Part shown: positions 52,826 through 62,744 of the stretch, in pieces
How the letters are laid out: each line of letters begins with the position of its first letter
How positions within the stretch are numbered: position 1 is the stretch's first letter
Source of the DNA: an uncultured Odoribacter sp.
GTDB taxonomy: Bacteria > Bacteroidota > Bacteroidia > Bacteroidales > Marinifilaceae
Assembly: GCA_900541415.1 (NCBI GenBank)
Contig: UQJP01000014.1
Span: 41,208 to 105,207 of the forward strand
Length of the DNA: 64,000 nt
Reading direction: 5' to 3'
Notes under the pieces: generated by a model
Database searches by the model: none
The model's input: only the letters and a program-made list of their open reading frames with translations
Told to the model about the DNA's origin: nothing
Position numbers and translations under genes: made by a program

Positions 52826-54244
52826 ATGGTTATGATGAGGAGAATATATATGATATGCCTGTTGTCGTGGATGATGGCGACGGCATTGCAGGCCCAGACG
52901 TTGTTGGAAGGGCGCGTGACGGTGAGTAATCTGGATATTGCCCGTACGGAGGGTAATTTGTTCGTTTCGATGGATGTGGGGGTGTCGGGTTTGGAATTGA
53001 AGACGAATCGCGAAATAATACTGACGCCTGTGTTGCGTAACGGTACGGATTCGCTAAGCTTACCGGCAATGGTTGTTGCCGGGCGTAACCGTTATTTTTA
53101 TCATCAGCGTAACGATTCGCTGCCGGACGATTTGTTGGTGCGGCGCACGAAGAAGGATTCTGTTGTGAATTACCGTGCCGTTGTCCCTTTCGAAGGGTGG
53201 ATGGCTACCGCCGCCTTGAGCATGGACGAAGGCGAATGTGGTTGCCGGTGCGAGGTGCTGGTGTCGAACGATGAGATGCTGACGGTGCTGGATTTCAAAC
53301 CGAAGGAGTTTAAACCCGCTTTCGTCTATCTGGAGCCGCAGGCAGAGACGGTAAAGGTACGCGAGGTGAAAGGATCGGCTTATATCGATTTTCCGGTTAA
53401 TCGTACGTATATCGATGAACATTACCGCGATAATTATGTGGAGTTGCAAAAAATACGGAATACCATCGATGTGGTGCGCAATGATGCCGATACGCGGATT
53501 ACTTCGGTGTTTATCAAGGGCTTCGCTTCGCCTGAGGGGTCGTATGCCAACAATACGCGTTTGGCAAAAGGACGTACCGCTGCTCTGAAGGAGTATGTAC
53601 GTAAATTGTATGACTTCCCCGATAGCCTGATAACTACGGCTTATGAGCCGGAGGATTGGGAAGGGTTGGCGCGTTATGTGGAAACGTCCGATCTGCCCAA
53701 CAAAACGGGTATTCTGGAGCTGCTCGGCAGCGGAATGGAACCGGATGCCAAGGAATTTGAGCTGAAAAAACGCTATCCGGCAGACTACGCCTATCTCTAC
53801 CGGAAAGTTTATCCGGGATTGCGCCATTCGGATTATGCTGTACAGTATCATGTACGTGTTTATACGGATGTTGCCGAAATCCGGCGGTTGATGACGACGG
53901 AACCGCAAAAGCTGAGTTTACAGGAGTTGTATCTCGTGGCTCTGAATTGTGAGCCGGGCAGCGATGAATATAACGAGGTGTTTGCCATTGCGGTGCGTAT
54001 GTTTCCCGATGATGAAACAGCCAACCTCAATGCTGCCAACACGGCGATGGAGTTGGGCGACCTAAAGAATGCCGGGCGTTATCTCGCCAAATCGGGCATG
54101 AGGGTGGAGGTAATATATGCACGCGCCATTTTTGCGGCATTGAACCACGATTACGATATGGCTAAAAAGCTATTTACCGAGGCACAGCGGGGAGGAATCT
54201 CCCAGGCTGCTGCGGCATTGAAACAATTGGAGGAAATAAAATAA
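52826..54244 (+). CDS. DUF3868 / OmpA-like fimbrial-operon protein
   Basis: A 472-residue exported protein with signal peptide YMICLLSWMMATALQA. The N-terminal part is a DUF3868 beta-domain (GRVTVSNLDIARTEGNLFVSMDV, and similar segments). The middle holds an OmpA-like peptidoglycan-binding region (VFIKGFASPEGSYANNTRLAKGRTAALKEYV, given here as two blocks at about 228-258). The C-terminal part is helical and TPR-like (VALNCEPGSDEYNEVF, AANTAMELGDLKNAGRYL). It likely anchors or assembles the fimbrial machinery at the outer membrane. Closely spaced in the operon. Confidence 0.85.
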   Translation: MVMMRRIYMICLLSWMMATALQAQTLLEGRVTVSNLDIARTEGNLFVSMDVGVSGLELKTNREIILTPVLRNGTDSLSLPAMVVAGRNRYFYHQRNDSLPDDLLVRRTKKDSVVNYRAVVPFEGWMATAALSMDEGECGCRCEVLVSNDEMLTVLDFKPKEFKPAFVYLEPQAETVKVREVKGSAYIDFPVNRTYIDEHYRDNYVELQKIRNTIDVVRNDADTRITSVFIKGFASPEGSYANNTRLAKGRTAALKEYVRKLYDFPDSLITTAYEPEDWEGLARYVETSDLPNKTGILELLGSGMEPDAKEFELKKRYPADYAYLYRKVYPGLRHSDYAVQYHVRVYTDVAEIRRLMTTEPQKLSLQELYLVALNCEPGSDEYNEVFAIAVRMFPDDETANLNAANTAMELGDLKNAGRYLAKSGMRVEVIYARAIFAALNHDYDMAKKLFTEAQRGGISQAAAALKQLEEIK

Positions 54245-54271
54245 TAATATGTAGTTGAAAAACTGAATACG

Positions 54272-56278
54272 ATGAAACTTTGGAGTAATTTCTTAATAAG
54301 CATGTTGTCTATTGCAGCGATAGCAGGATGTAGTAAACATTCCGAAAGTTTAGATCGGGAACGTGAACCGATAGACGACGGGAATGTTGTTTATATGAAT
54401 GTTAAATTGCAGCTTCCGGTAGTTCCGGGAACCCGCAGTGTGACCGGAGAGAATGGTGGAACAGAAAGCGGAACGGAAACGGGGCAGGATTATGAAAATG
54501 AAGTGAGCACTCTTTTGTTGGTACTGGCGGAGAAAGATTATACTTACATTGCACATGGCCTGGCCGGTAGTTTGTCTGTGAAGAATGACGGGTTGGTATC
54601 TGCCACGGCGACGATTACTCAGACGGCGCTTGCTAATTATTATGATGCAAAGACAGGAAATAACCGGTCTGCTGCTCTTCCGCAGGGAGCTGAAAATATT
54701 TATGTGTTTGCTTATTGTAATCCGCCGAAAGATTTGTTGAATGTTTTCGACAAACGGGATGAAAGTGATCCGAAAGCATGGGTGGATGCGTATTGCCAGG
54801 TGATAGGAAAAAATTATGAGCCGGGCGATGATGTTATCGGAGCGACGGACGGCAGCAATCGGTCTATCTGGGCGAAAGGGAGTTTCCTGATGTCGAATGC
54901 GGAACTTACCGAGGTTGAAATTCCGCGTACTTTCGACGACTGGCTGGTGAAATACGCTGAAGTAAATTCTCCTTTCGAATTTACGAAAGTGGTTCCGGTA
55001 GAACGTTCCGTGGCGCGTTTTGACTTTAAAGACGGCAGTCCTGCCAATACCCTTGCCAATACTTATATTATAGATAAAGTGACCGGGCAGAAAGGCGGAG
55101 CCCTTCAGGTGCAATTGGTGCGGATGTCTTTGGTGAATATGAGTAAGAATTTTTATTATTTGAGACGTGTTTCCGATCATGCCGACGGTCACCAGAATCC
55201 CGTGATTTGCGGTGTAGAGAAACGTAATAACCATGTGGTGGACGTGGATGCGGAGAAAGATCATAAACACGGGGATATAAAAGACCTGACTCCGGCCGAC
55301 TTGGAATTAGATAAATATTTTAATTTTCAATTGTTTAACGGGAACGGTACGATAGATGAGAAAAGCCGTTATTATTGGAATAACTGGAACATCAATGCCG
55401 TGCTCGGCAATGACGGCGATGTGCTGGGGGACGGTAACAACTGGAGCGGAGAAGCTGCGGGAACCGATAAAGCCGGGTATCATATTTGGCGGTATGTCAC
55501 CGAAAATACGGTTTCACACGATGCATATCAATCGAATGCCGTTTCCACGGGAGTGGTGTTTAAAGGAAAATTACTGATCGATGAAAACGATGAATCTGTG
55601 AATGAAACCCTTCGTACGGCTGTGAATGGAAAATATCGGGTGCCCGATCATTTAAAAGGGAAAGTCTATGTTTATTCTGTCGATGGAGTCGATTACCCGA
55701 TTCTTTATCAGTTTATGGGTAATTTGTTCGTCGGATGGAACAATCAAATCAAAACGTATGCCGACGAAAGGCCCGGTTCTGCAATATATGCTGCTGTATA
55801 CGATAAAGTAGACGGAGGCAAATCTGCCGATGAGTTGTATCAGGAACTGGTTACGGTTGCCAACGACGATAATTCTTCTCGCGAAGCCATAGAGGTGGCG
55901 TTGGGTAACTTCCGTAAAGCGGCCACGGCAATGGGGTTCACTTTGTATCAGGCAAGTAACGATACACAGGATTACGCCCCGGATCAACAAAGGGAGGAAA
56001 CTTACGGACCCGGTTATTATTTTTATTACTATTATTGGAATCGTCATAACAATAACGGCAGGAATGGCATGATGGGACCGATGGAATTTGCCGTGGTGCG
56101 TAACAATGTGTATAAATTGTCGGTGACGGAAATCCATAGTTTAGGCCATCCGCGTATTTCGGGTAACGATCCGGACGAACCTACTCCGGAGACGCCTGAT
56201 GAAGTGGGTAAGTTATATTTTACCGTAGATGTGAAGGTTTTACCCTGGACTGTACGGGTGAACAATATTGTATTTTAA
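54272..56278 (+). CDS. Mfa1-family fimbrial major subunit
   Basis: A 668-residue lipoprotein precursor: signal peptide SMLSIAAIAGC with lipobox Cys at residue 20. In Mfa1/FimA fimbriae the lipoprotein is cut by an Arg/Lys-gingipain-type protease before polymerising; a candidate site follows TRSVTG. Family marks are NMSKNFYYLRRV, YYYYWNRHNNNGRNGMMGPMEFAVVRNNVYKLSV and the final strand WTVRVNNIVF, which acts as donor strand or last strand of the fimbrillin fold. It is longer than many Mfa1 proteins, with a large middle insertion. Structural subunit of surface adhesive fibres. Confidence 0.87.
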   Translation: MKLWSNFLISMLSIAAIAGCSKHSESLDREREPIDDGNVVYMNVKLQLPVVPGTRSVTGENGGTESGTETGQDYENEVSTLLLVLAEKDYTYIAHGLAGSLSVKNDGLVSATATITQTALANYYDAKTGNNRSAALPQGAENIYVFAYCNPPKDLLNVFDKRDESDPKAWVDAYCQVIGKNYEPGDDVIGATDGSNRSIWAKGSFLMSNAELTEVEIPRTFDDWLVKYAEVNSPFEFTKVVPVERSVARFDFKDGSPANTLANTYIIDKVTGQKGGALQVQLVRMSLVNMSKNFYYLRRVSDHADGHQNPVICGVEKRNNHVVDVDAEKDHKHGDIKDLTPADLELDKYFNFQLFNGNGTIDEKSRYYWNNWNINAVLGNDGDVLGDGNNWSGEAAGTDKAGYHIWRYVTENTVSHDAYQSNAVSTGVVFKGKLLIDENDESVNETLRTAVNGKYRVPDHLKGKVYVYSVDGVDYPILYQFMGNLFVGWNNQIKTYADERPGSAIYAAVYDKVDGGKSADELYQELVTVANDDNSSREAIEVALGNFRKAATAMGFTLYQASNDTQDYAPDQQREETYGPGYYFYYYYWNRHNNNGRNGMMGPMEFAVVRNNVYKLSVTEIHSLGHPRISGNDPDEPTPETPDEVGKLYFTVDVKVLPWTVRVNNIVF

Positions 56279-56284
56279 GCGATC

Positions 56285-57304
56285 ATGCGAGGGATGAAAC
56301 GAGATATGATGTTGCGTTGGTCGGGAATGGTTTGTGCCTTTCTGATGCTCGTCTCCCTATCTTCGTGTGAGAAGATTTACGATGATTTGGAGGCATGCCC
56401 GCACGGGGTTTCCCTGCGTTTTGTGTATGATTACAATATGGCCTATGCCAATGCGTTTCCCCAAAAGGTTGATTGCCTGACGCTTTATGTGTATGATAGT
56501 GAGGATTATTATGTTGCTACACATGTGGTGACAGCCGATTCCTTGTTGAAAGATGAAGGGTGGCGGATGCAACTGGAGCTGCCCGAAGGGAGTTATCATT
56601 TTGTGGCATACGGCGGTTTGGCTTGTGACGAGAGTTCATTTTCGCTGATGCAGGAACCTGCGGTATCTTCCCGTTTCGAAGACCTGCGGGCAGGTATGGA
56701 TGCGGATTGCCTGAGTTCGGAAGATTCGTGCAGGCGAAATTTGCATGGTTTCTATTGGGGGCATTTGCAATTGGAAACGGCCGACCTATACCGGGAGGGA
56801 ACGGTGAAGATGATGAAGAATACGAACAATATCCGTATCGTATTGCAGGATGTGAATAGCGAACAACCGGTTTATGGGGAGGATTTCACGTTTTCGATAA
56901 CAGACGATAATACGCTTTTCGGCGAGAACAACGATTTGATAGCAAACGGAAAGGTGACTTATGTGCCGTGGGCACAGGGGAATACGTTTATCGGTATGGA
57001 CAATGCCGGCAGGGAGGTGGTTGGTGCTTATGCGGAATTGTCCGTATCGCGGCTGATGACGAAAAATTCGCCTGTTTTGTTAATCAGGAGTAAGGAAACC
57101 GGAGAAAATGTAATAGATATTCCTTTGTTGAACTATTTGATGTTGTATAGAAGCGACCTTTATGCAAAGATGGAAATGCAGGAATTTCTCGATCGTCAAA
57201 GCGAATGGTCTATGCTTTTTTTGCTGGATAGTGAGAAAAGATGGGTACAAACTTATATTAAAATCAACGATTGGACTGTAAGGCTTAACGAAACAGCTTT
57301 GTAA
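56285..57304 (+). CDS. FimB/Mfa2-family fimbrial anchor lipoprotein
   Basis: A 339-residue lipoprotein: signal peptide MVCAFLMLVSLSSC. The sequence after the Cys is typical of FimB/Mfa2: EKIYDDLEACPHGVSLRFVYDYNMAYANAFPQKVDCLTLYVYD (as described over residues 28-71), followed by NTNNIRIVLQDV. Mfa2 terminates and anchors the fimbria in the outer membrane. The next gene is 1 bp after its stop codon. Confidence 0.88.
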   Translation: MRGMKRDMMLRWSGMVCAFLMLVSLSSCEKIYDDLEACPHGVSLRFVYDYNMAYANAFPQKVDCLTLYVYDSEDYYVATHVVTADSLLKDEGWRMQLELPEGSYHFVAYGGLACDESSFSLMQEPAVSSRFEDLRAGMDADCLSSEDSCRRNLHGFYWGHLQLETADLYREGTVKMMKNTNNIRIVLQDVNSEQPVYGEDFTFSITDDNTLFGENNDLIANGKVTYVPWAQGNTFIGMDNAGREVVGAYAELSVSRLMTKNSPVLLIRSKETGENVIDIPLLNYLMLYRSDLYAKMEMQEFLDRQSEWSMLFLLDSEKRWVQTYIKINDWTVRLNETAL

Positions 57305-57305
57305 A

Positions 57306-58409
57306 ATGAGTAGATCGGTATTTATCGTACTCCTGTTTGCTGTATCTCTGGGGCTGACAAGTTGCAGTAAGGGGGAATATACAGAGGAATTGCCGGCGTT
57401 GATGACCTTGAAAATCAACGTGGGGGTGTCCGGTGTGTGGCCGAAAACACGAGCGGATTATTCCGAAGCAGAAAATGACGACGAAAAGATGCATAATTTG
57501 CGCATCATGATTATACGTCCGAGCGGTATTGTCGAAAAGACGGCATATATCGATCTGGAAACCGCCCCTGTCACCGAACGGGTTTGTGAATTTCCAGATG
57601 TTCTCAGCGGAGAGAGCAAAAGAATTTTCCTGATTGCTAACGAACATACCCAAAAAACGGAAGAAAACGGAACAGTAGAATCCGTAGTTCCTTACGATTT
57701 CTCGAGAATCAGGGCGGGAGATTTGTTTCCGATAAATGACATTTCCGATATTACCGTTCAGTTGAACGGTAAAACCGAGCAGTTGCCCGGACCGTTGCCA
57801 ATGAGTGACATGCACCAGGTGGACGTGCCGTTTTTCTCCGGAGACGGTGAAGAGCATGAAGTTACGGTACAGGAGCCTCTGACAATCAGACGCTGTGCTG
57901 TTAAGTTCACTTACTATGTGACCAATGAAAGCGATAAGGACTTGCAAGTTGTCGGTCTGGAAATGGAAAAAATGGCACGCTGTGCATATTTCCTGCCGAG
58001 GGAATTTGAAAATGAATATTTTGTGCCTTCTGTGAACGGCAGCGACAACTATTATTCTTTCTCCCACACTTTCCTTTCCCCTGTTCAGGTATCGGCGCAT
58101 GCGGAAGAAATCAATTTATCGGAGCAGGCAGGTGAAAAACCGATCTATCTGCTGGAGGGGAAATATGAAGATAAAACTCCGGATACGGAGATGTTGAATT
58201 ATAAAATGGCACTTGAACTGAAATGCGACGAATTCGGATCAGATTCGTGGAAAACGACTTTTGAATATTTTCCCGATCTGCCGGAATACTTACGGCGCAA
58301 CACGCATGTGGTAGTTCACGCTACGATTCAGGCAAACTTAGAAATAAGGTGCGAAGTACACGTTCATCCCTATATTGGTGTTCCTCTTGACCCGGACTTC
58401 GGATTGTAA
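57306..58409 (+). CDS. Fimbrial accessory lipoprotein subunit
   Basis: A 367-residue lipoprotein: signal peptide VLLFAVSLGLTSC with the lipobox Cys near residue 20. The mature protein opens with MTLKINVGVSGVWPKTRADYSEAENDDEKMHNLRIMIIRPSG, the beta-rich start of fimbrillin-like accessory (tip) subunits, with KTR as a possible protease-cleavage site. A conserved-looking strand IRRCAVKFTYYV follows in the middle. By position and style it is probably a minor or tip subunit. Closely linked to both neighbours. Confidence 0.75.
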   Translation: MSRSVFIVLLFAVSLGLTSCSKGEYTEELPALMTLKINVGVSGVWPKTRADYSEAENDDEKMHNLRIMIIRPSGIVEKTAYIDLETAPVTERVCEFPDVLSGESKRIFLIANEHTQKTEENGTVESVVPYDFSRIRAGDLFPINDISDITVQLNGKTEQLPGPLPMSDMHQVDVPFFSGDGEEHEVTVQEPLTIRRCAVKFTYYVTNESDKDLQVVGLEMEKMARCAYFLPREFENEYFVPSVNGSDNYYSFSHTFLSPVQVSAHAEEINLSEQAGEKPIYLLEGKYEDKTPDTEMLNYKMALELKCDEFGSDSWKTTFEYFPDLPEYLRRNTHVVVHATIQANLEIRCEVHVHPYIGVPLDPDFGL

Positions 58410-58421
58410 TAAAAGTATTTA

Positions 58422-61400
58422 ATGAAACGCAGTTTTTTATATGGTTTGGTTTGTGTGCTGTTGCTGGGAGTAACAGCCTGTGTGAATGACGAAATATGCC
58501 GTTTTGACGATTTGCCGGAAGGCGAAGCGATTGTGAATGCCACCGTGGAATTCAATCCGCTTACACCGGCCCTGGCTACCCGTGCCGTAGCGGGAGATGC
58601 GATTAGAAACATCGAGAGCCTTTGCGTGTTGGTGTACGATATGGATGGGAAACTGATAAATAAGTATCCGATCAAAAAGAGTGCTACCGAGCAGGTGCCG
58701 GGTTATACGGAGGGTGAAATGGAACGGAAAGATGAAGAAGGACAGGACAGGATAGCAGAATCCAAAACGCCTTATGCCCGGTTTAGTCTAAAGATTCCAT
58801 ACGGACGTTATCGTATGTACGCTGTTGCCAATATGGGCGATCTGACCGATTATACCGACGAGATAAGGACAATGACGGGATTGAAGAGCATTCTCCTTAC
58901 GTGGCAGAGCGATGTGAAAAAAAACAATCAGATGCTTGGGCATTTCACCGAGAAGAATGTGTATTGTAACGATGACGAAGACTATGTATTGACGCTTAAC
59001 CGCAAGAACATGGAGTTACGTGCGGGAATCCGGCGGGTGGCCTCGAAAGTGACATTGGCTTACGACGGTTCGCAGTTGAAAGAAGGGGTGTTCGTTTATA
59101 TCAAATCCGCCCGGATTAAAGATATTCCTCGTTATTGCCGTTTAGGAAATAAAAACGCGGTCAGGCAATCGAGGGATTCTCTGATCGAATTGGGGGACAC
59201 CATCAGGTATGATTTGCAATACGATGCCGATGCCAAAGAAATGGTCAGTGCTCCTTTCGACGAATATTATGTGGCACGTGTCACGAAAGGTCGGCCTTAT
59301 TTTCCGCATGACAGTGAATATGGAAAGGCATTTCATACCGAAACCGAACGCGCGCTTTTCTTTTACGAAAATATGCAGGGAACAGGAAAAGATAAAAAGC
59401 AAATGTTTAAGGAGGGAGATAGCGGTTCGTTGCTATATGCCGACAAAGATGATATGCCTTATGGCACTTATATCGAGGTGGAAGCTTATTATCGTTCTAT
59501 CCATGAAGGCCGGGTTAGTAACGGAGATATTAAATACCGCTTTATGCTCGGAAAAAATGTTACGACGAATTACGATGCGGAGCGCAATCATCATTATAAG
59601 CTGACGTTAAGGTTTAAAAATTTTGCCAACGATGTGGATTGGCATATCGATTACGAAGAAGATGATCCAAGTATTCAGGTTCCCGAACCTTATTACATTT
59701 CTTATTTATACAATCATAAGATGATGCTTCCTGTGAAAATCAATGAAGGGGGAAGTGTTTTAGAAAGTTTGACGGCTGAAATCGATACCAATTCATGGGC
59801 TCCTTTCGAAGCTTTTTATCTTGATTATGCTAAAAATTTGGATCCGAATGTAACGAAGTCGGCGAACTTGAATCCCTGGAACGGTTTTTTGTCTTTGCGA
59901 AGAACGCAGACTACGGTGGTAACTATGCCGGGGGATAATGAGATTACCAGCCTGAATAGGCTGAATATGGAGTATTGGAACAATACGAAACGCGGAAAAA
60001 GAGAATACGAGGTAAGTACGGAGCCCGGCGAGTATGATTCCGACGAAGGAGACGGGAAATATTATGTTTCTAAGGACGAGGATGGCAAATTGTTTTTTTC
60101 TATCCCCATGTACACCCGTGCCAAACAGTTACTTATAAAGTCGGCTTATACGGGTAATAATCCTTATGTCGCTTATCAGCGCAAAGCAGTTGTCCGTTTC
60201 ACCGGAAAATTAGCGAACGGGAAAACGATGATAAAATTTGCCAGGATTATGCAGGTACGGCGGGTGGTTAACCCCAAAGGCATCTGGCGAAAGCATGATA
60301 ACGATGCGGCTTTTCACGTTACTTTGAAGCGATTGCCCAGGGAAGCGAGCGAATCGTTCGAAGAATTTACTTCCGAAGGAAAATGGAGGGCATATCCGGT
60401 GGTGGATCAGACAAACCTGATCAGGCTTGAAGGACAAAACGATACGGTGATGGGGAGTACGGGTACTCCGGTCGATTTTACGATTCATTTTAATGGAACA
60501 TGTGGTGAAAAGGAAAACCGTTGTGCTATTATCCGGGTAGAATATCATGATTATAGTTGCTTTCATCTCATATTTGTCCGTCAGGGAGGTGCTCCCATCG
60601 ATTTGGTGGGTAAGGGCACTTTGTGGCATTCCTATAATATGTGTACCCGGAATGCCGAAGCGGGATGTCCTTTGGAAGAAGGTTCGCTGTTTAAATTTTG
60701 TAATTGGGATCAGCCGATAGATGCCACCAATAATGAAAATGATAAAATACCGTGGATCGATGTGAGTGCGGAGAGTTTTAGGAACCATGCCAATACTCCG
60801 TTTCTTATCGCGGGGAGCAGCGATAGAAAATTATGGGGGCAAATCACGTCTTATGATCGGTCCAAAGTGTTTACCGCTCCGAATATTGATCCGGTCATTC
60901 CCGGAAAAACGGTTTCCGTTGCTTCTTATGAAGATTATAACGAACTTTGGGAAAGTAAGGCTGTCGAGAATGGGTATGGTGTGATGTATGGTAATGACGC
61001 TACGGAGACACTTTCCTCGTTGGAGGAAGTGTACGGTCATCGTTATGATAAGCACCGGGCGAACGGCGGGGGATATGGAATGCGGGGGATTTTTGTCTAT
61101 AATAAAAATAGCGGTGATAATTTATTTTTTCCGATCGGTGCTTCGGGGTACGGGCACCGGAGACATGATGATGGCGCCGGTGGTAAAGGAACTGCGGTAT
61201 TAAGGTACGGCGGGAGAAATCGGCCCTTGGATAAAAGTGCTCCGTTTCAAGATCCCTGGCTCGGCTATCGGCCTTTATTTTATGACCTTTATATGCGTCC
61301 GGGAGCTATTTACTGGTTGCAGCGCAAGGAGGTTAATGTTAGAAATGGGGATGAAGATGCTGTTGGCTGGGATATTAACTATTTTACTTTCGATTTTAAT

Positions 61401-61472
61401 TACATTAGTAGCTCTAATGTTTTCAGTGGTGACAATAGTGATGCCTGTTTTGTGCGTTGCGTAGAGAAATAG
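58422..61472 (+). CDS. Large fimbrial-operon lipoprotein (DUF4906-like)
   Basis: A 1016-residue lipoprotein: signal peptide CVLLLGVTAC with the lipobox Cys near residue 21. After the Cys come a fimbrillin-like beta-domain (EAIVNATVEFNPLTPALATRAV, IRNIESLCVLVYDMDGKLI, GRYRMYAVANMG) and a long C-terminal region (YGMRGIFVYNKNSGDNLFFPIGASGYGHRR) of the kind seen in DUF4906 proteins. It is likely a tip adhesin or stalk-capping protein. It is the last gene of the operon and ends in convergent orientation to the metallophosphoesterase gene. Confidence 0.78.
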   Translation: MKRSFLYGLVCVLLLGVTACVNDEICRFDDLPEGEAIVNATVEFNPLTPALATRAVAGDAIRNIESLCVLVYDMDGKLINKYPIKKSATEQVPGYTEGEMERKDEEGQDRIAESKTPYARFSLKIPYGRYRMYAVANMGDLTDYTDEIRTMTGLKSILLTWQSDVKKNNQMLGHFTEKNVYCNDDEDYVLTLNRKNMELRAGIRRVASKVTLAYDGSQLKEGVFVYIKSARIKDIPRYCRLGNKNAVRQSRDSLIELGDTIRYDLQYDADAKEMVSAPFDEYYVARVTKGRPYFPHDSEYGKAFHTETERALFFYENMQGTGKDKKQMFKEGDSGSLLYADKDDMPYGTYIEVEAYYRSIHEGRVSNGDIKYRFMLGKNVTTNYDAERNHHYKLTLRFKNFANDVDWHIDYEEDDPSIQVPEPYYISYLYNHKMMLPVKINEGGSVLESLTAEIDTNSWAPFEAFYLDYAKNLDPNVTKSANLNPWNGFLSLRRTQTTVVTMPGDNEITSLNRLNMEYWNNTKRGKREYEVSTEPGEYDSDEGDGKYYVSKDEDGKLFFSIPMYTRAKQLLIKSAYTGNNPYVAYQRKAVVRFTGKLANGKTMIKFARIMQVRRVVNPKGIWRKHDNDAAFHVTLKRLPREASESFEEFTSEGKWRAYPVVDQTNLIRLEGQNDTVMGSTGTPVDFTIHFNGTCGEKENRCAIIRVEYHDYSCFHLIFVRQGGAPIDLVGKGTLWHSYNMCTRNAEAGCPLEEGSLFKFCNWDQPIDATNNENDKIPWIDVSAESFRNHANTPFLIAGSSDRKLWGQITSYDRSKVFTAPNIDPVIPGKTVSVASYEDYNELWESKAVENGYGVMYGNDATETLSSLEEVYGHRYDKHRANGGGYGMRGIFVYNKNSGDNLFFPIGASGYGHRRHDDGAGGKGTAVLRYGGRNRPLDKSAPFQDPWLGYRPLFYDLYMRPGAIYWLQRKEVNVRNGDEDAVGWDINYFTFDFNYISSSNVFSGDNSDACFVRCVEK

Positions 61473-61510
61473 AGGTAGTAAGACTATAACCCCCTTTATA
61501 TATTGTTCGT

Positions 61511-61550
61511 CCTGTCTGCGTTGTTTCCTGGAGAGATTCATGCAGGCAGG
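61511..61550. terminator. Hairpin between convergent operons
   Basis: CCTGTCTGC (61511-61519) pairs with GCAGGCAGG (61542-61550), 9 positions with one G-T and a 22-nt loop. There is no T run on either side, so it is a weak terminator candidate. Confidence 0.35.
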
Positions 61551-61632
61551 GCGAATGCGTTTTACTCCCCGCGACCGTCATATTCCGATGTATAAGAGGA
61601 CGAAAGAAGGCGGAGCGGGATAGCGGGTGTTT

Positions 61633-62727
61633 TCACTTCGCGGCTGACAGCCGGAATACAATCATTTCGCTTTCCGTACCTATCCTGAAAGGAGGTCCCC
61701 AAAGAGATAGGCCGCTGGAAACATAGACATGGCTGTTGCCCCATTGGCGGTAGCCGTGGCTCTGCTCGAAAAGGCAGTCTGTAACCAGGCTCATCGGCCA
61801 CACCTGTCCGCGGTGGGTGTGCCCGCTGAATTGCAGGTCGATCCCCGCTTTTTCACTTTCCTCCAATCCGTAAGGCTGGTGATCCAGCAGGATAACAGGT
61901 TTTTCTTTATCTGCCTGCGCTGCCAATTCCTGCAAGGAAAGCCGGGAACGGTTGCTTCGGTCGTCCCGTCCTATCAGTTGTATGCCGCCGGGAAGCGTAA
62001 TTACCGAATCGCGTAGGAGCTGTATAGGGGTGTTTTGGATAAACCGGATGCTTTCATCGATACCGCTAATGTATTCGTGATTTCCGGGAACCATGTAGAT
62101 GCCCAGCGGTGCTTTTAATTCCGAAAGTTCCTCTGCCATATTCTCCGCATAAAGAGGGACAACGCTGTTGTCGATCAGGTCGCCCCCGATCAACACCAGG
62201 TCGGGCTTTTGTTCGTTGATCATCTTCACATATTGTTTTAGGGCCGCTTTTCCGGTTCCGTTGCCCAGATGAATGTCGCTCACGGCAACGATTTTAACCG
62301 GTTGCCGGAGATCGGTTATCGGTTTGTGGAGGGCAAGGTCGATGATGTGGGTTTTGGGATGGCGGTAATTGTAGTAACCGTATCCCAGCAGGACGAAGGT
62401 GAAAAGCAAAGAGAGCAGAAAACCGTAGTGGAATGAAAACCGGAACAATTTCATTATATCGAAAAACAGCAGGAACAATACCATGTATAGGGTGAATATC
62501 AGCCAGCTTGTTCCGATATGATACATGGTGTGGGAAAGGTAGAGCGGCATTTTTACATTGCGGCTCAGCATGCTGCCGAAGAAGGACAGGGCTCCGAGCC
62601 AGAAAAGGACGGTCAGCGTTATTTTAATTCCCAGTGGAAAACCGGATAAGGCTTGTGCACCCCTGTAAAATATGTAGGTGTTCCCTCCGAGGTACGCAAC
62701 GATGAGGACAATAAAGAATAGTGGCAT
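61633..62727 (-). CDS. Membrane metallophosphoesterase
   Basis: A 364-residue protein with about four N-terminal membrane helices (residues about 1-130) and a calcineurin-like phosphoesterase domain. Metal-binding motifs are all present: VAVSDIHLGNG (Asp, His), LIGGDLIDN (Gly-Asp), VPGNHEY (Asn-His-Glu), LLDHQPYG and FSGHTHRGQ. The domain order resembles YaeI/YkuE-type enzymes that act on membrane or envelope phosphoesters. It lies 17 bp downstream of the AraC-type regulator, probably in one transcript. Confidence 0.88.
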   Translation of the reverse strand: MPLFFIVLIVAYLGGNTYIFYRGAQALSGFPLGIKITLTVLFWLGALSFFGSMLSRNVKMPLYLSHTMYHIGTSWLIFTLYMVLFLLFFDIMKLFRFSFHYGFLLSLLFTFVLLGYGYYNYRHPKTHIIDLALHKPITDLRQPVKIVAVSDIHLGNGTGKAALKQYVKMINEQKPDLVLIGGDLIDNSVVPLYAENMAEELSELKAPLGIYMVPGNHEYISGIDESIRFIQNTPIQLLRDSVITLPGGIQLIGRDDRSNRSRLSLQELAAQADKEKPVILLDHQPYGLEESEKAGIDLQFSGHTHRGQVWPMSLVTDCLFEQSHGYRQWGNSHVYVSSGLSLWGPPFRIGTESEMIVFRLSAAK

Positions 62728-62744
62728 AAAATAGATGTATTAAA

